DNA of 64,000 bases from Vibrio pelagius (GTDB lineage: Bacteria > Pseudomonadota > Gammaproteobacteria > Enterobacterales > Vibrionaceae): assembly GCF_024347575.1 (NCBI RefSeq), contig NZ_AP025504.1, forward strand, positions 806,001 through 870,000, in the 5' to 3' direction. Below, one piece after another: positions 36,114 to 45,500 of the stretch. Position 1 is the first letter of the stretch; each line of letters begins with the position of its first letter. Made by a program: the position numbers and the translations under genes. The notes below the pieces were generated by a model that saw only the letters and a list, made by a program, of their open reading frames with translations, did no database searches and was not told the DNA's origin.

Positions 36114-37142
36114 CTATTGGCCTAAGAGCGGCAGTCTTAACTGAGCCACCACACCACCAGCAGCTTGCTCTTTGATTGATAAGCTTGCCTGTTCATCAAA
36201 TAACATCGCGATACGTTGGCGGATATTACTCAACCCTACACCATGACCGCCGCTATTGGACGATCTCGAAAACCCTAAGCCATTATCAACCACATCGATC
36301 ATTAGACACTCTTGATCAGTACTGAATCGAATCGAAATCTCACCGCCTTCAGCCTTGGGCTCTATCCCATGAGTGAGGGCATTCTCAACCAAGGGCTGAA
36401 TCAAAAATGGCGGGATCACTTGTGTTGAATCGACTTGGCTCTTGTCAATATTGAAGGTCAAGCGCTCACCCAAACGAATTTTCTGAATATTCAGATACGC
36501 ATCCAGCAGGTCACTCTCTTGAGCAATGGTTGATTGTTCACTTCGACTATTACGCAGTGTGACTCGCAAAAGCTCTGTGAGCTTATCCAACATCAGCTTT
36601 GCCTTATCACTGTCAGTCTCAATCAAAGCGCTGACTGTTGCCAGAGTATTGAACAAGAAATGCGGTTCAATTTGGCTTTGTAGCTGCTTTAACTGGCTGA
36701 GTACAACCACTTTCTCTTGGTCGGCTTGGCGACGTTTAGCCACTTCTAATTCATTGTCTGCACGGAGCTTTTGTTCTCTGGTGTAGAAATAGTAGTAGCT
36801 GACCGAGCAGAAAATGACACCGAGGAAGATCACCGACTTAAGCTCTGATATGCCTTCCCCAAAAAAGCTATTCAACCAGTAGTGCGCGTTGAGTGTTCCG
36901 ACCGTTAGAGCAAACACCATTGAGATGGCGATCTCCAATAAGCGTGACGTATCAGGAAACAACTTAATCAGAACAAAAGAAGAGAACACCGCGCTATAAC
37001 CAAAGCCAAAACTTATCATGGCACTGGTGAACAGCGATCCTCCCCAGATACTTTGAGTTGTGACGCTAATCGCAATACAAAACAGGGTGGTTACTAACCA
37101 ACTCTTAAACCAAGAGTACTGTTTACATCCAGATTCACTCAT
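36114..37142 (-). CDS. LytS/YehU-type sensor histidine kinase
   Basis: The 342-residue membrane kinase has about four membrane segments in residues 15-120, then the His-kinase motif QIEPHFLFNTLATVSA with His161. The ATP-binding boxes are LVENALTHGI and VVDNGLGFSRSSNSGGHGVGL. There is no large periplasmic sensor, so it likely senses the membrane or a transporter partner. It overlaps the stop of the barrel gene by a TAATG junction, so it is made together with the envelope genes. The LytTR regulator follows. Confidence 0.9.
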   Translation of the reverse strand: MSESGCKQYSWFKSWLVTTLFCIAISVTTQSIWGGSLFTSAMISFGFGYSAVFSSFVLIKLFPDTSRLLEIAISMVFALTVGTLNAHYWLNSFFGEGISELKSVIFLGVIFCSVSYYYFYTREQKLRADNELEVAKRRQADQEKVVVLSQLKQLQSQIEPHFLFNTLATVSALIETDSDKAKLMLDKLTELLRVTLRNSRSEQSTIAQESDLLDAYLNIQKIRLGERLTFNIDKSQVDSTQVIPPFLIQPLVENALTHGIEPKAEGGEISIRFSTDQECLMIDVVDNGLGFSRSSNSGGHGVGLSNIRQRIAMLFDEQASLSIKEQAAGGVVAQLRLPLLGQ

Positions 37143-38509
37143 TAAAATCGTCCTTTTATATTTAACAAAATCATATGGCTATCGGGCAAATTAGCGTAAG
37201 CAGAATCCTTGTTTCCACCTAAAAAGCGTGCGGCAAGTTCCAGTTCAACCGACGCACTGCCATTGTCTATTGCTTGATAGTTAATCCATTGTGTTGCAAT
37301 GATGCCGCCATCTTGAGGTGCGAACATCAGGTCTAGAGTTGGGGTAACATCATCTAGCCACGCCCATACAGAAGCATCATCAGCAAACCAGTGTCGCCAG
37401 CCACTTGGTTCTAATGACCAGTGCGCCATCAGATTGTGCTCAACAATATTGGCGTGCTGATATCCCTGTGCGTAAGCACTTGCCAAAGGCTGGGTGGAAG
37501 GCAACTGCGATAAACCTTGTGCTCTATGGATTGCGGCTTGCCACTCGGAATCACTCCATGCGCGACTGTCATACCAATATTCGAGTACGATGTTGTGCCC
37601 GGTATCGTTAGCCCATGTCAGCCCGACAAGAACTTGAAAGGCGTCACCCTGCTCCTCCAGTTGAACTGGCTGATATTGTTCATCAGGCAAACTGTACCCT
37701 AGGCTGTGGCGTTGGTAGACCATCGACCCATGAAACTCCCACGCTAGGTTAAGTACCGACACTAAGCTCGCCCCAAGCAACCCATGTCTGACATCGTCAT
37801 AATAGGCGAGCCATTGATACTCATGGTCACCAATTAAGTTGTAGCGCTTAACCCCCACACCTTGTTGTTCACTGGCTCTTTCAAGTTGATTAACCTCTTG
37901 AGAGCCCCAAGAAGAGTCACTGTAGAGCAGAGTCCACTCACCGCTATCGTCAAACACAGAGAGTAATGCGACGCCCGCGCCCTCCTCCGCAACAATACCT
38001 ACCGGATTTTGTCGGTAGGGCTTTATCACATCCAATGGGCGGTAGCCGTAACCGACGCCCCAGTCGAGACGCATTTTGCCTAGCGTGACGTCGATATACT
38101 GGTCTCCGAACAGCCAATTAGACAAGCTAACACTGTGCTGCCAAAACAGCTCTCGCACAATCAGCTGTGTATCACTGTGACTATCGGGGATCTCTTGTCG
38201 GCTCTGTTCGTGGTAAAGGTCGTCGCCTTTAATCGAGAACAGGCCAAGCCATTGAGCATAATTCACTTCAAGATCGAGTAACGCATTCACAGACTGGCGA
38301 TGATATTCAGGCTCATTCAACCATGGCGTGTCCCGTGATTGCACCGCTTCAGCGCTGACCTGCCAGTCCCAAGCTAGGCTGAGTTGGTCATCACCTGCCA
38401 ATACGCTCGCGCTCAATAGAGAAGTTGCAGCGGTACTTATTGCGACAGCTCGCGCACACCCGCGTTTGGCACTCCCATCTCTCGTTTTCAAACAAGCCAA
38501 AGTGTTCAT
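37142..38509 (-). CDS. Predicted outer-membrane beta-barrel protein
   Basis: The protein has a signal peptide (ARAVAISTAATSLLSASVLAG). Its mature part is rich in alternating aromatic strands, such as LVGLTWANDTGHNIVLEYWYDSR in parts, and ends in GRF, the terminal aromatic usual for outer-membrane barrels. The frame is open to 38608, but the ATG at 38509 gives the proper signal peptide and follows the preceding stop by ten bases. I do not recognise a named family. Encoded after a LolA-like protein and an ABC exporter, it could be the outer-membrane end of a transport route. Confidence 0.7.
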   Translation of the reverse strand: MNTLACLKTRDGSAKRGCARAVAISTAATSLLSASVLAGDDQLSLAWDWQVSAEAVQSRDTPWLNEPEYHRQSVNALLDLEVNYAQWLGLFSIKGDDLYHEQSRQEIPDSHSDTQLIVRELFWQHSVSLSNWLFGDQYIDVTLGKMRLDWGVGYGYRPLDVIKPYRQNPVGIVAEEGAGVALLSVFDDSGEWTLLYSDSSWGSQEVNQLERASEQQGVGVKRYNLIGDHEYQWLAYYDDVRHGLLGASLVSVLNLAWEFHGSMVYQRHSLGYSLPDEQYQPVQLEEQGDAFQVLVGLTWANDTGHNIVLEYWYDSRAWSDSEWQAAIHRAQGLSQLPSTQPLASAYAQGYQHANIVEHNLMAHWSLEPSGWRHWFADDASVWAWLDDVTPTLDLMFAPQDGGIIATQWINYQAIDNGSASVELELAARFLGGNKDSAYANLPDSHMILLNIKGRF

Positions 38510-38519
38510 CGCCACCAAC

Positions 38520-39341
38520 CTACAGTCCAGACACGCTATTACGAGACAGATATGCAGGGTTGTAGTACTTATCCGCCAGTGACTGTTCGCTGATCTCTTG
38601 ATACTCAATCAAGGTGCGCTTATTCGGCTGAATCTTATCAAGCAGACTCATCGCCACGACACTGGGTAGACCATTGCGCTCTCCTTCATCAAACCATGCC
38701 TGTTTGGCTAGCTTTCCTGATCTCAAGTACAGATCAGCCTTGATTGGGAACGCGCGATCAGTGGTTAACCACAAGTCGATCGACTGATAACTCGCACCTT
38801 TGGTTTTGGCGGTCAATTTCAATTTATGTGTCATGACTTGCTCACCACTATCTAACTCAATGCTCTCTTGCTGCACCCACTCACCTTGATAATCTTCACT
38901 CCAAGTCAGTGTTGAGATGTCACCCACCGAGGCTTCACCCAAAAGTTTCTGCATTGGTGTGATGCGAATAGGTCGACGCGACTTCGGCATGAGCAACCAG
39001 TAGTTGTCTTCAATCATCAGCATCTTTTGACCGGCTTCCACTGCCGATTTGAATATCACCAATGATTCTCGGTTTGGACGCGTGTAGACGTTGTACTGGC
39101 GGGTCTTATCCAACTTATCATTGTCAAAGAGATGCACCACAGACACCACCTTCGAGGCTTGCTCACTGTTGAGTCGGTAGCGATCGGCTTTCGCAATCAT
39201 CTCTGTTACTTGGTCGGCATCAACCGCCCAACTCGATCCACTAAACACAAACGACAACATCAATAAACACGTCATTACTGTGTGATGCCAAACTGTTTGG
39301 CTTGCGCGTCTATTCGAAATGGCATTTAGGTCATTAAACAT
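38520..39341 (-). CDS. LolA-like outer membrane lipoprotein-sorting protein
   Basis: The 273-residue protein has a signal peptide (TCLLMLSFVFSGSSWA) and a periplasmic domain with the LolA-like half-barrel pattern: MLMIEDNYWLLMPKSRRPIRI and TLIEYQEISEQSLADKYYNP. Proteins of this group are annotated as lipoprotein-sorting or lipid carriers and often pair with MacB/FtsX-type exporters, as here. It overlaps the permease stop by eight bases. It would carry a lipid or lipoprotein from the ABC permease towards the barrel protein; this is inferred from position. Confidence 0.8.
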   Translation of the reverse strand: MFNDLNAISNRRASQTVWHHTVMTCLLMLSFVFSGSSWAVDADQVTEMIAKADRYRLNSEQASKVVSVVHLFDNDKLDKTRQYNVYTRPNRESLVIFKSAVEAGQKMLMIEDNYWLLMPKSRRPIRITPMQKLLGEASVGDISTLTWSEDYQGEWVQQESIELDSGEQVMTHKLKLTAKTKGASYQSIDLWLTTDRAFPIKADLYLRSGKLAKQAWFDEGERNGLPSVVAMSLLDKIQPNKRTLIEYQEISEQSLADKYYNPAYLSRNSVSGL

Positions 39342-40614
39342 AAGTCAGCGCCTCCGTGATAGGTTTGTTTACACCTTTGCGAGCAGCGAAATAAGCTGCA
39401 ATAAGACAGATCGCAGTCACACCAGCCATGGCGTAGGCCACTAATTCAAATGAGAAGTAGATATTTAACGGATAACCATCAGTTCGACCTGGAGGCGGTG
39501 GCATTTGCACATCCACAACCAGTAATAGAACCGTCACAGCTGCGCTGGCGAAGGCGCCGAGCAAACCACCAAGCAGTGCCAACAAACCCGCCTCTTTCAA
39601 GAATCCGGCAATGATTTCAGATGGATAACTACCCAATGCCGATAAGGTCCCCATCTCTCGGGTGCGCTCTGTGACCGACATAGTCATGGTGTTAAACAGA
39701 GAAACGAAAACCACCAACGCCATCACCGCCCCCATGATGCCGAAGATCCGATCGTAGAGATCTTTCACTTTGACGTAGAAGAACGCGCGATCTTGCCACG
39801 GAGTGATCTCGATCTGCGAGCTGTCTGTATCGCCGTTACGCTGTGCCAGCTTTTGTTGCAAGCGTTGATCAACCTGACTTGTCAATTGAGTCTCAAACAA
39901 GAATACCGACAGCGTGCTCACTCGATCTGTAGCCAGTAGCTCTTGTGCTTGGCTGATATAAACGTACAACTGGCGTTTATCTAGCTCAGGAACGCCAGTC
40001 GAGTAGATTCCTTGCACCTTAAAATCGAAGGCGTTGAGGGCTCCATCACTGGTGGTCGCGAGCAGCGTAACCCAATCGCCAATGCTCACCTTCAAGTTGC
40101 GCGCTAAGTCTTTCCCTAGCATCACTTGCGGCTCGGAATCGTCGTATCTTGGAGAATCAATACTGGTTAGAGTTTGCCCTTGTCGAACATCTAAAAACGG
40201 GCCCTTCATGTCGAATTCACGTTCGTTAACGCCCGTTCCCATAAAGATGGTTGACTTCGAGCCGTTAGAGACAAGGCCACTGAAGTAGACACGTGGCTGA
40301 ACACCGCGCACATCGCTGTCGCCAATGATCATCTTTGTCAGTTCATCTGCGTTGTCTAAACCATTGCTCAACGGCGTATCTTCGTCCTGCTCAAAATAAC
40401 CCGGTGTGCTGAGTGTTAAGTGCCCAGTATCGCGCGCGGTCGACTCTCGCAAAGATTCATAGGTATAAAGTCCATACCCACCTGCGGAAGTGAGTGCAAA
40501 CACGGCAATCGCGACTATCAAAACCGACAACAAACTACGACGTCCATTACGCAGGAGATTGAGCCACGCGAGGCGCAGCGAATGTAGAAGCCCAAACTGC
40601 ATTAACTTGCCCAT
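39334..40614 (-). CDS. ABC transporter permease, FtsX/LolCE type
   Basis: The 426-residue inner-membrane protein has one N-terminal membrane segment, a large periplasmic domain (about residues 50-270) and three C-terminal segments. The order matches MacB/LolC/FtsX permeases, and the conserved VTERTREMGTLSALGSYPSEI precedes the second membrane helix. Such permeases push lipoproteins or other substrates out of the outer leaflet instead of crossing a channel. Its start overlaps the ATPase gene. Partner genes are the ATPase upstream and the LolA-like protein downstream. Confidence 0.9.
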   Translation of the reverse strand: MGKLMQFGLLHSLRLAWLNLLRNGRRSLLSVLIVAIAVFALTSAGGYGLYTYESLRESTARDTGHLTLSTPGYFEQDEDTPLSNGLDNADELTKMIIGDSDVRGVQPRVYFSGLVSNGSKSTIFMGTGVNEREFDMKGPFLDVRQGQTLTSIDSPRYDDSEPQVMLGKDLARNLKVSIGDWVTLLATTSDGALNAFDFKVQGIYSTGVPELDKRQLYVYISQAQELLATDRVSTLSVFLFETQLTSQVDQRLQQKLAQRNGDTDSSQIEITPWQDRAFFYVKVKDLYDRIFGIMGAVMALVVFVSLFNTMTMSVTERTREMGTLSALGSYPSEIIAGFLKEAGLLALLGGLLGAFASAAVTVLLLVVDVQMPPPPGRTDGYPLNIYFSFELVAYAMAGVTAICLIAAYFAARKGVNKPITEALTYV

Positions 40615-41300
40615 GAGACGGCCTCCTGCTTCATTGTTGAGGTCACGATCTTGCCGTCCACCAGCTCAATCACTCGATCGCAACGGCTGGCCATTCTTGG
40701 ATCATGGGTCGCGACAATAAATGTGGTGCCAAACTCGTGGCCAAGCTCACGCATAATGTCGATCACTTTATTGGCGGTGTGGCTATCCAAGCTTGCTGTC
40801 GGTTCATCGGCGATCACTAACTTAGGCTTGTGAACCAAAGCACGAGCGATCGCGACGCGCTGTTGCTGACCACCAGAGAGATTATCTGGCCGATGGTGAA
40901 CGTACTGCTCTAAGCCAACACGCATCAGCATCTGCTTTGCTTGTTTATGCTGTTCTTCAAGGCTTAAACCATTGAGCATCAGAGGGTAAGCAACGTTTTC
41001 TAGCGCCGTCATGACAGGCACCAGATTGAACTTTTGAAATACAAAACCTAAAGCGTGGCGACGAAAACGCGCAGCGGGAATAGCTTGTTCAGGGTAGGGC
41101 TGCCCTTCTATCGAAATCATCCCTTGGTAATCTCGGTCCAACATTCCTAAGATATTGAGCAAGGTACTTTTACCTGAACCTGACGGGCCGCATAACGCCA
41201 CCATCTCGCCTTGCTCAATCGCTCCTGATACTCCATTAAGGGCATGCACGACCTGTTCACCCGTTCTGTATCGCTTTTTAATCGCTTCGAACACTACCAT
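40602..41300 (-). CDS. ABC transporter ATP-binding protein, LolD/MacB type
   Basis: The 232-residue ATPase has Walker A GPSGSGKST (residues 38-46), Q-loop FVFQKFNLVPVMTALENV, signature LSGGQQQRVAIARAL and Walker B LVIADEPTASLD. It resembles LolD and MacB nucleotide-binding domains and powers the FtsX-type permease encoded next, with a 13-base overlap. It is second in the envelope operon. Confidence 0.93.
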   Translation of the reverse strand: MVVFEAIKKRYRTGEQVVHALNGVSGAIEQGEMVALCGPSGSGKSTLLNILGMLDRDYQGMISIEGQPYPEQAIPAARFRRHALGFVFQKFNLVPVMTALENVAYPLMLNGLSLEEQHKQAKQMLMRVGLEQYVHHRPDNLSGGQQQRVAIARALVHKPKLVIADEPTASLDSHTANKVIDIMRELGHEFGTTFIVATHDPRMASRCDRVIELVDGKIVTSTMKQEAVSWAS

Positions 41301-41328
41301 CTTGTTATCTCCCTTGTTCGAACGGATA

Positions 41329-42012
41329 TTATTGAGCCTGACTGACGAGTGCTTTCGCCGTCATGGTTTCAATATTGCTGCTATCTTTCTCTTCCATTAC
41401 AGCCAACCAAGTCTGTGCTTGTGCGAAGTCTTGTGCTCGAATCGAAGCGGTAATCGCATAGCGGTAAATCCAAGCGGTAGCAGCAAAGTTTTGGTGTGAG
41501 AACTCCTCTTCAGACAGCAGGTCTAAATAGAGGTCATAGCCACGGTCAAAATGGTTAAACATATCTGGAAGTGAGGTATAGGTGGTCGCCGCCATCGCGC
41601 GGGTGAGATAGGCTTCTGGCAAGCCTTGAACTCTCGCCTGTTCAGTCACAGGCTGTTCGATGCTATTTAAGAGAGTCAAAGACTTATCGATGGTCGCGAG
41701 CCCTTTTTCGACATACTTCATCTTATTCCAAGGCAGAAAAGCATCGCGCCCTTGCAGGGTTTCTGTACTACCCAAGTAGACCAAGGTCAGCGGTGTTGCC
41801 CCCTCTTTGTCGAGGATCGATTTCAGCGCATCATGCGCTGCTTCAACCATCTCTTCATCACCTTGAGCAGCTTGATTATACATAGAGAGTGCTTCTGGCG
41901 TTGGGTTTGCCCATGCCGGTGCATTTACTGCTAGCCCAAAGGCAAGTGTTGATACAAAGAGAGACGTTTTAATCGATTGCAGTGAATTGACTGGGGTGTG
42001 ACTTGCTTTCAT
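41329..42012 (-). CDS. Exported helical (TPR-like) protein, first gene of the envelope operon
   Basis: The 227-residue protein has a signal peptide (SLFVSTLAFGLAVNAPAWA) and a mature part of paired helices resembling tetratricopeptide repeats, for example EAYLTRAMAATTYTSLPDMFNHFDRGYDLY. The ATG at 42012 was preferred over an open frame to 42093 because GGAAAGGGAA stands before it and the signal then begins properly. No named family is recognised. As the first gene of the operon with the ABC exporter, it could be a periplasmic cofactor. Confidence 0.65.
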   Translation of the reverse strand: MKASHTPVNSLQSIKTSLFVSTLAFGLAVNAPAWANPTPEALSMYNQAAQGDEEMVEAAHDALKSILDKEGATPLTLVYLGSTETLQGRDAFLPWNKMKYVEKGLATIDKSLTLLNSIEQPVTEQARVQGLPEAYLTRAMAATTYTSLPDMFNHFDRGYDLYLDLLSEEEFSHQNFAATAWIYRYAITASIRAQDFAQAQTWLAVMEEKDSSNIETMTAKALVSQAQ

Positions 42013-42501
42013 CTTGGTATTCCCTTTCCTGTTTTGATGATGAAAGGTTAACCACAAACTGTCACGCCGTTTTATCAATGCGACGAATGGCAATTATGAG
42101 GAGTGAATGGTTGAGTTGGGAAATGAATGGAAAATTCGAAAAGAAGGAATACAACAGATAGGTCAATACATAATCTGATATTGCCCAATTTAGGCCTAAA
42201 TCAGAGCTGACTCATTTCTGCCCCAAAGTGCGTTAGCACTAAAAATCCAGCCTATTTCACACGCTGATAACTGGCTTAAAAATTCTAATAGATTGGGTTG
42301 CCATCTTTTGTAACTTGTGATCATTTGAGCTAAAAAATTAATTTTAAGCACACTTCACCATTCTATGGTTAGATTGCTTGTATCGGGTAAGTGATTGTAT
42401 TCATATCATCCTACCGTATTTTGCTATAAAATTTGAAAATTAGTGAGACTTGTGCACAGAAAGACTCATGAATTTCATTGTGCGCCTTATGGAGATGAGA
42501 A
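42013..42501. other. Gene-free junction before the STAND gene
   Basis: This stretch of about 490 bases is AT-rich to the right and has no gene that I can support. It must contain the leftward promoter of the envelope operon and the rightward promoter of the large gene. A candidate extended -10, TTGCTATAAA (42421-42430), lies about 70 bases before the start. GGAGATGAG serves as ribosome site. No flanking repeats or attachment-like sequence were seen. Confidence 0.5.
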
Positions 42502-45500
42502 ATGAGTAACGATGTCAAACAACAGAGCAATCCATTTTCTACTGGAGGTGGTGGCGTAAACTTTGAAACTAGAGTTCAAGCAGCTTTTGTACTGTCATTG
42601 CTAACAAAATCTTGTGTTCCTTGTTTATCACAGTCTATGAGGGCAAAAGAGTTAAAATTTCAGAATAAATATGATGGTGTAAATACGGATGACTTTGTTT
42701 TAGTTGCGACTGATAAAGCAAATAACAAAAGTCAACTTTTTGCTCAGATTAAGCACGAAATAACTATAACTGCGTCTGCTGATTCAATGTTCGCTGAAGT
42801 TATTAACAGTGCATGGAAAGATTTTAAAAGTACTAGGTTTAACTTTGAAAATGATTCAATTGCATTAATAACTGGACCAATGCCAAAGCTTGATGTTAAT
42901 AATACTCTCCCTATATTGGAATGGGCTAAATACTCGTCAAACTCAGAAGACTTTATTAAAAAATCAAAAACTAAAGGTTTTACCAGTAAGGCAAAGCTCA
43001 ACAAGCTAAACATATTCAGATCACAATTAACCAATGCTAATGACGGAGATGAAATTACTGATGACGAATTATGGCTATTCTTGAGATCTTTTCAGTTAAT
43101 TTCCTTCGATTTAGATGCCAAATATTCAACCGTTGCAAATTTGTTATGCTCATTAATTGAATATTACACTGATGAATCACCATCTCTTGTTTTTTCTAAA
43201 TTAGTTACTTGTGCACAAGAATTTAACCAAAATGCTGGAACATTAACTCAAAACAATGTGCCTGAAGAAGTTAAATCATTATTTAATATGGCAAGTAAAG
43301 TTAATTTTGAAAGTGATTTCATAAAGTTTAAGGAGCGTAGTGATCATATTTTTGAAGGAATATCAAATACTATTAATGGTTTTCATATAGATCGAGAGGA
43401 GCAACTGGCAAAAATATCTGAACTATACGGTGTAAATGACTTTATTTTTGTTACCGGCACTAGAGGTGTTGGAAAGTCAGGTGTTGTAAAAGATTTTATC
43501 TCAACGAAAGGTAAAGATGTACCAGTTTTCTATTTAAGAGCTGAAGATTTAGATAAAAGCCACCTTAATGATGTATTTACATCTATCGGAATGAATTCCA
43601 CATTAGGGCAAATTGAAGGGTACTTCTCGTTACTTAACGAAAAAATACTTGTTATTGAATCTCTAGAAAAAATTTTAGAGCTAAATCACCAAGATGCTTT
43701 TTTAGACCTGCTTCAATACATAAAAAATCAATCGGGTTGGACTATTATTGCTACTGGGCGTGATTATGCATATCAACAACTTACTTTTAATTATCTTCAG
43801 CCTAGTGCTATCCAGTTTGACAGTGTAAATGTAGAGGGGCTTACCACTGTTCAAGTTACCCATGTCTGTGAAAATATTCCTGAACTAACAGGGATAATAT
43901 CTAATGATTCATTAGTTGAATTACTTAAAGTACCATTTTTTATCGAGATTGCAGTAAGAGCCATTGGTAATGGCGCACAATTTAAATCTGGTGACACTGA
44001 AGTAAACTTTAGAAATACTGTTTGGGCAACAGTCATTTCAAAAGAAGCAGATAGAAAATCAGGAATGCCGTATAAACGAAGAACAACGTTTATTAATATT
44101 GCAAAACAACGTGCAAAGAAAATGCTGTTTGGTATTAGAGCTAATGAGTTTGATCCAGAAGTAGTTGCAAAATTGGAAGAAGATCATTTAATTCACCGTG
44201 ACCAGAAGTCTGCCACTATCAGTCCTATGCATGATGTCTTAGAAGATTGGGCATTAGAAGAATACATTGATGGCGAGTATGTTGAAAATTCACATGACTT
44301 AGTTAACTTTTTATTAACTATTGGTAATGAGCCGGCAATAAGTAGGGCTTTTCGATTATGGCTTTATAGCAGATTAAAGTCTGATAATGCAACCGATGAA
44401 TTTGTTGAAGAAATATTAACGACGGATTGTATAGAAAGTTATTGGAAGGACGAGGCTATTGCAGCGATCATGCAACATGAGTCGCCAGAAGTTTTTCTGC
44501 ATTCACTGAAGTCTCAGCTTTTAAAAGATGATTGTGCACTCTTGATCCGGTTTTGTTTTATTCTCAGAATAACCTGTCAAAGACCAAGCTCACTATATAA
44601 TGATTTATTGGCTAAAGATGAAAAATCAGGGATTTTAAAATCTTTGTTTTTACAACCGTATGGTAATGGTTGGGAAGCACTGTTTGATTTTATCTATGAG
44701 GTTAAACACGATTTAAGCGACTCTATGCTTACTCAAGTTGTTGAAGTCATCAATGAATGGTGTGGAATCATTAATATATATGATGATCTACCAAAAGCCT
44801 CTCACAAGGTTGGTTTGTTGAGTTTATGGTTGCTTGAACAAGTTAAAGATTCTTATCGTGATAAAGGGCGAAGAAAAAAAATACTTAATGCTTTGTTAAA
44901 AGTTTCAACAGCAGTTAAAGACAAATTTGATGAATTAATGGAACAGGATGTTTTCATATCCAAGGTAAAACCAAGAAGATTAGCCTATGTTGACGAGCTG
45001 ACGAGTTTGGCCCTTGTAGGCATTAACGTGCCTATGTTGTGTAAACGTTACCCCGACTTTGTTGTTAAGCTTTCACTGCATGAGTGGTTATTGCAAAAAC
45101 CAGAAGATGATGAATTCGGTTACGGTTCTTATGGCCGAGTTGATGTTGAAGAATCTTTTGGTTTAGATAGAGAACGAGATTTTTTTCCTGCAAGTGGTTC
45201 TAAAGGGCCTTTTAAGTATCTTCTTCAATCAAAACCTAGACTAGCGTTAGATTTCATTATCAAGCTATGCAATATAACGGCACGAAAATATTCAGAATCT
45301 GAATTTTCTAAACCTCATGATAATGAGGAAGAGACTATTTATGCCTATGAAACAGTCGTAAAGCAAGTAGATATAACACTCAATGATGGCACAGTAGTTA
45401 AGCAGTATTCATCACCTTATCTGTGGAAGGGCTATCGAGGACAGTCTACGTTGCCTTACCTGCTACAGTGCGGGCTTATGGCACTAGAGAATTGGTTAGT

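Noticed and set aside
38510..38608. N-terminal extension of the barrel protein to 38608
   Set aside because: It overlaps the preceding gene by about 90 bases and would bury the signal peptide; the ATG at 38509 is better placed.
42013..42093. N-terminal extension of the exported helical protein to 42093
   Set aside because: The ATG at 42012 has a strong ribosome site and yields a proper signal peptide.
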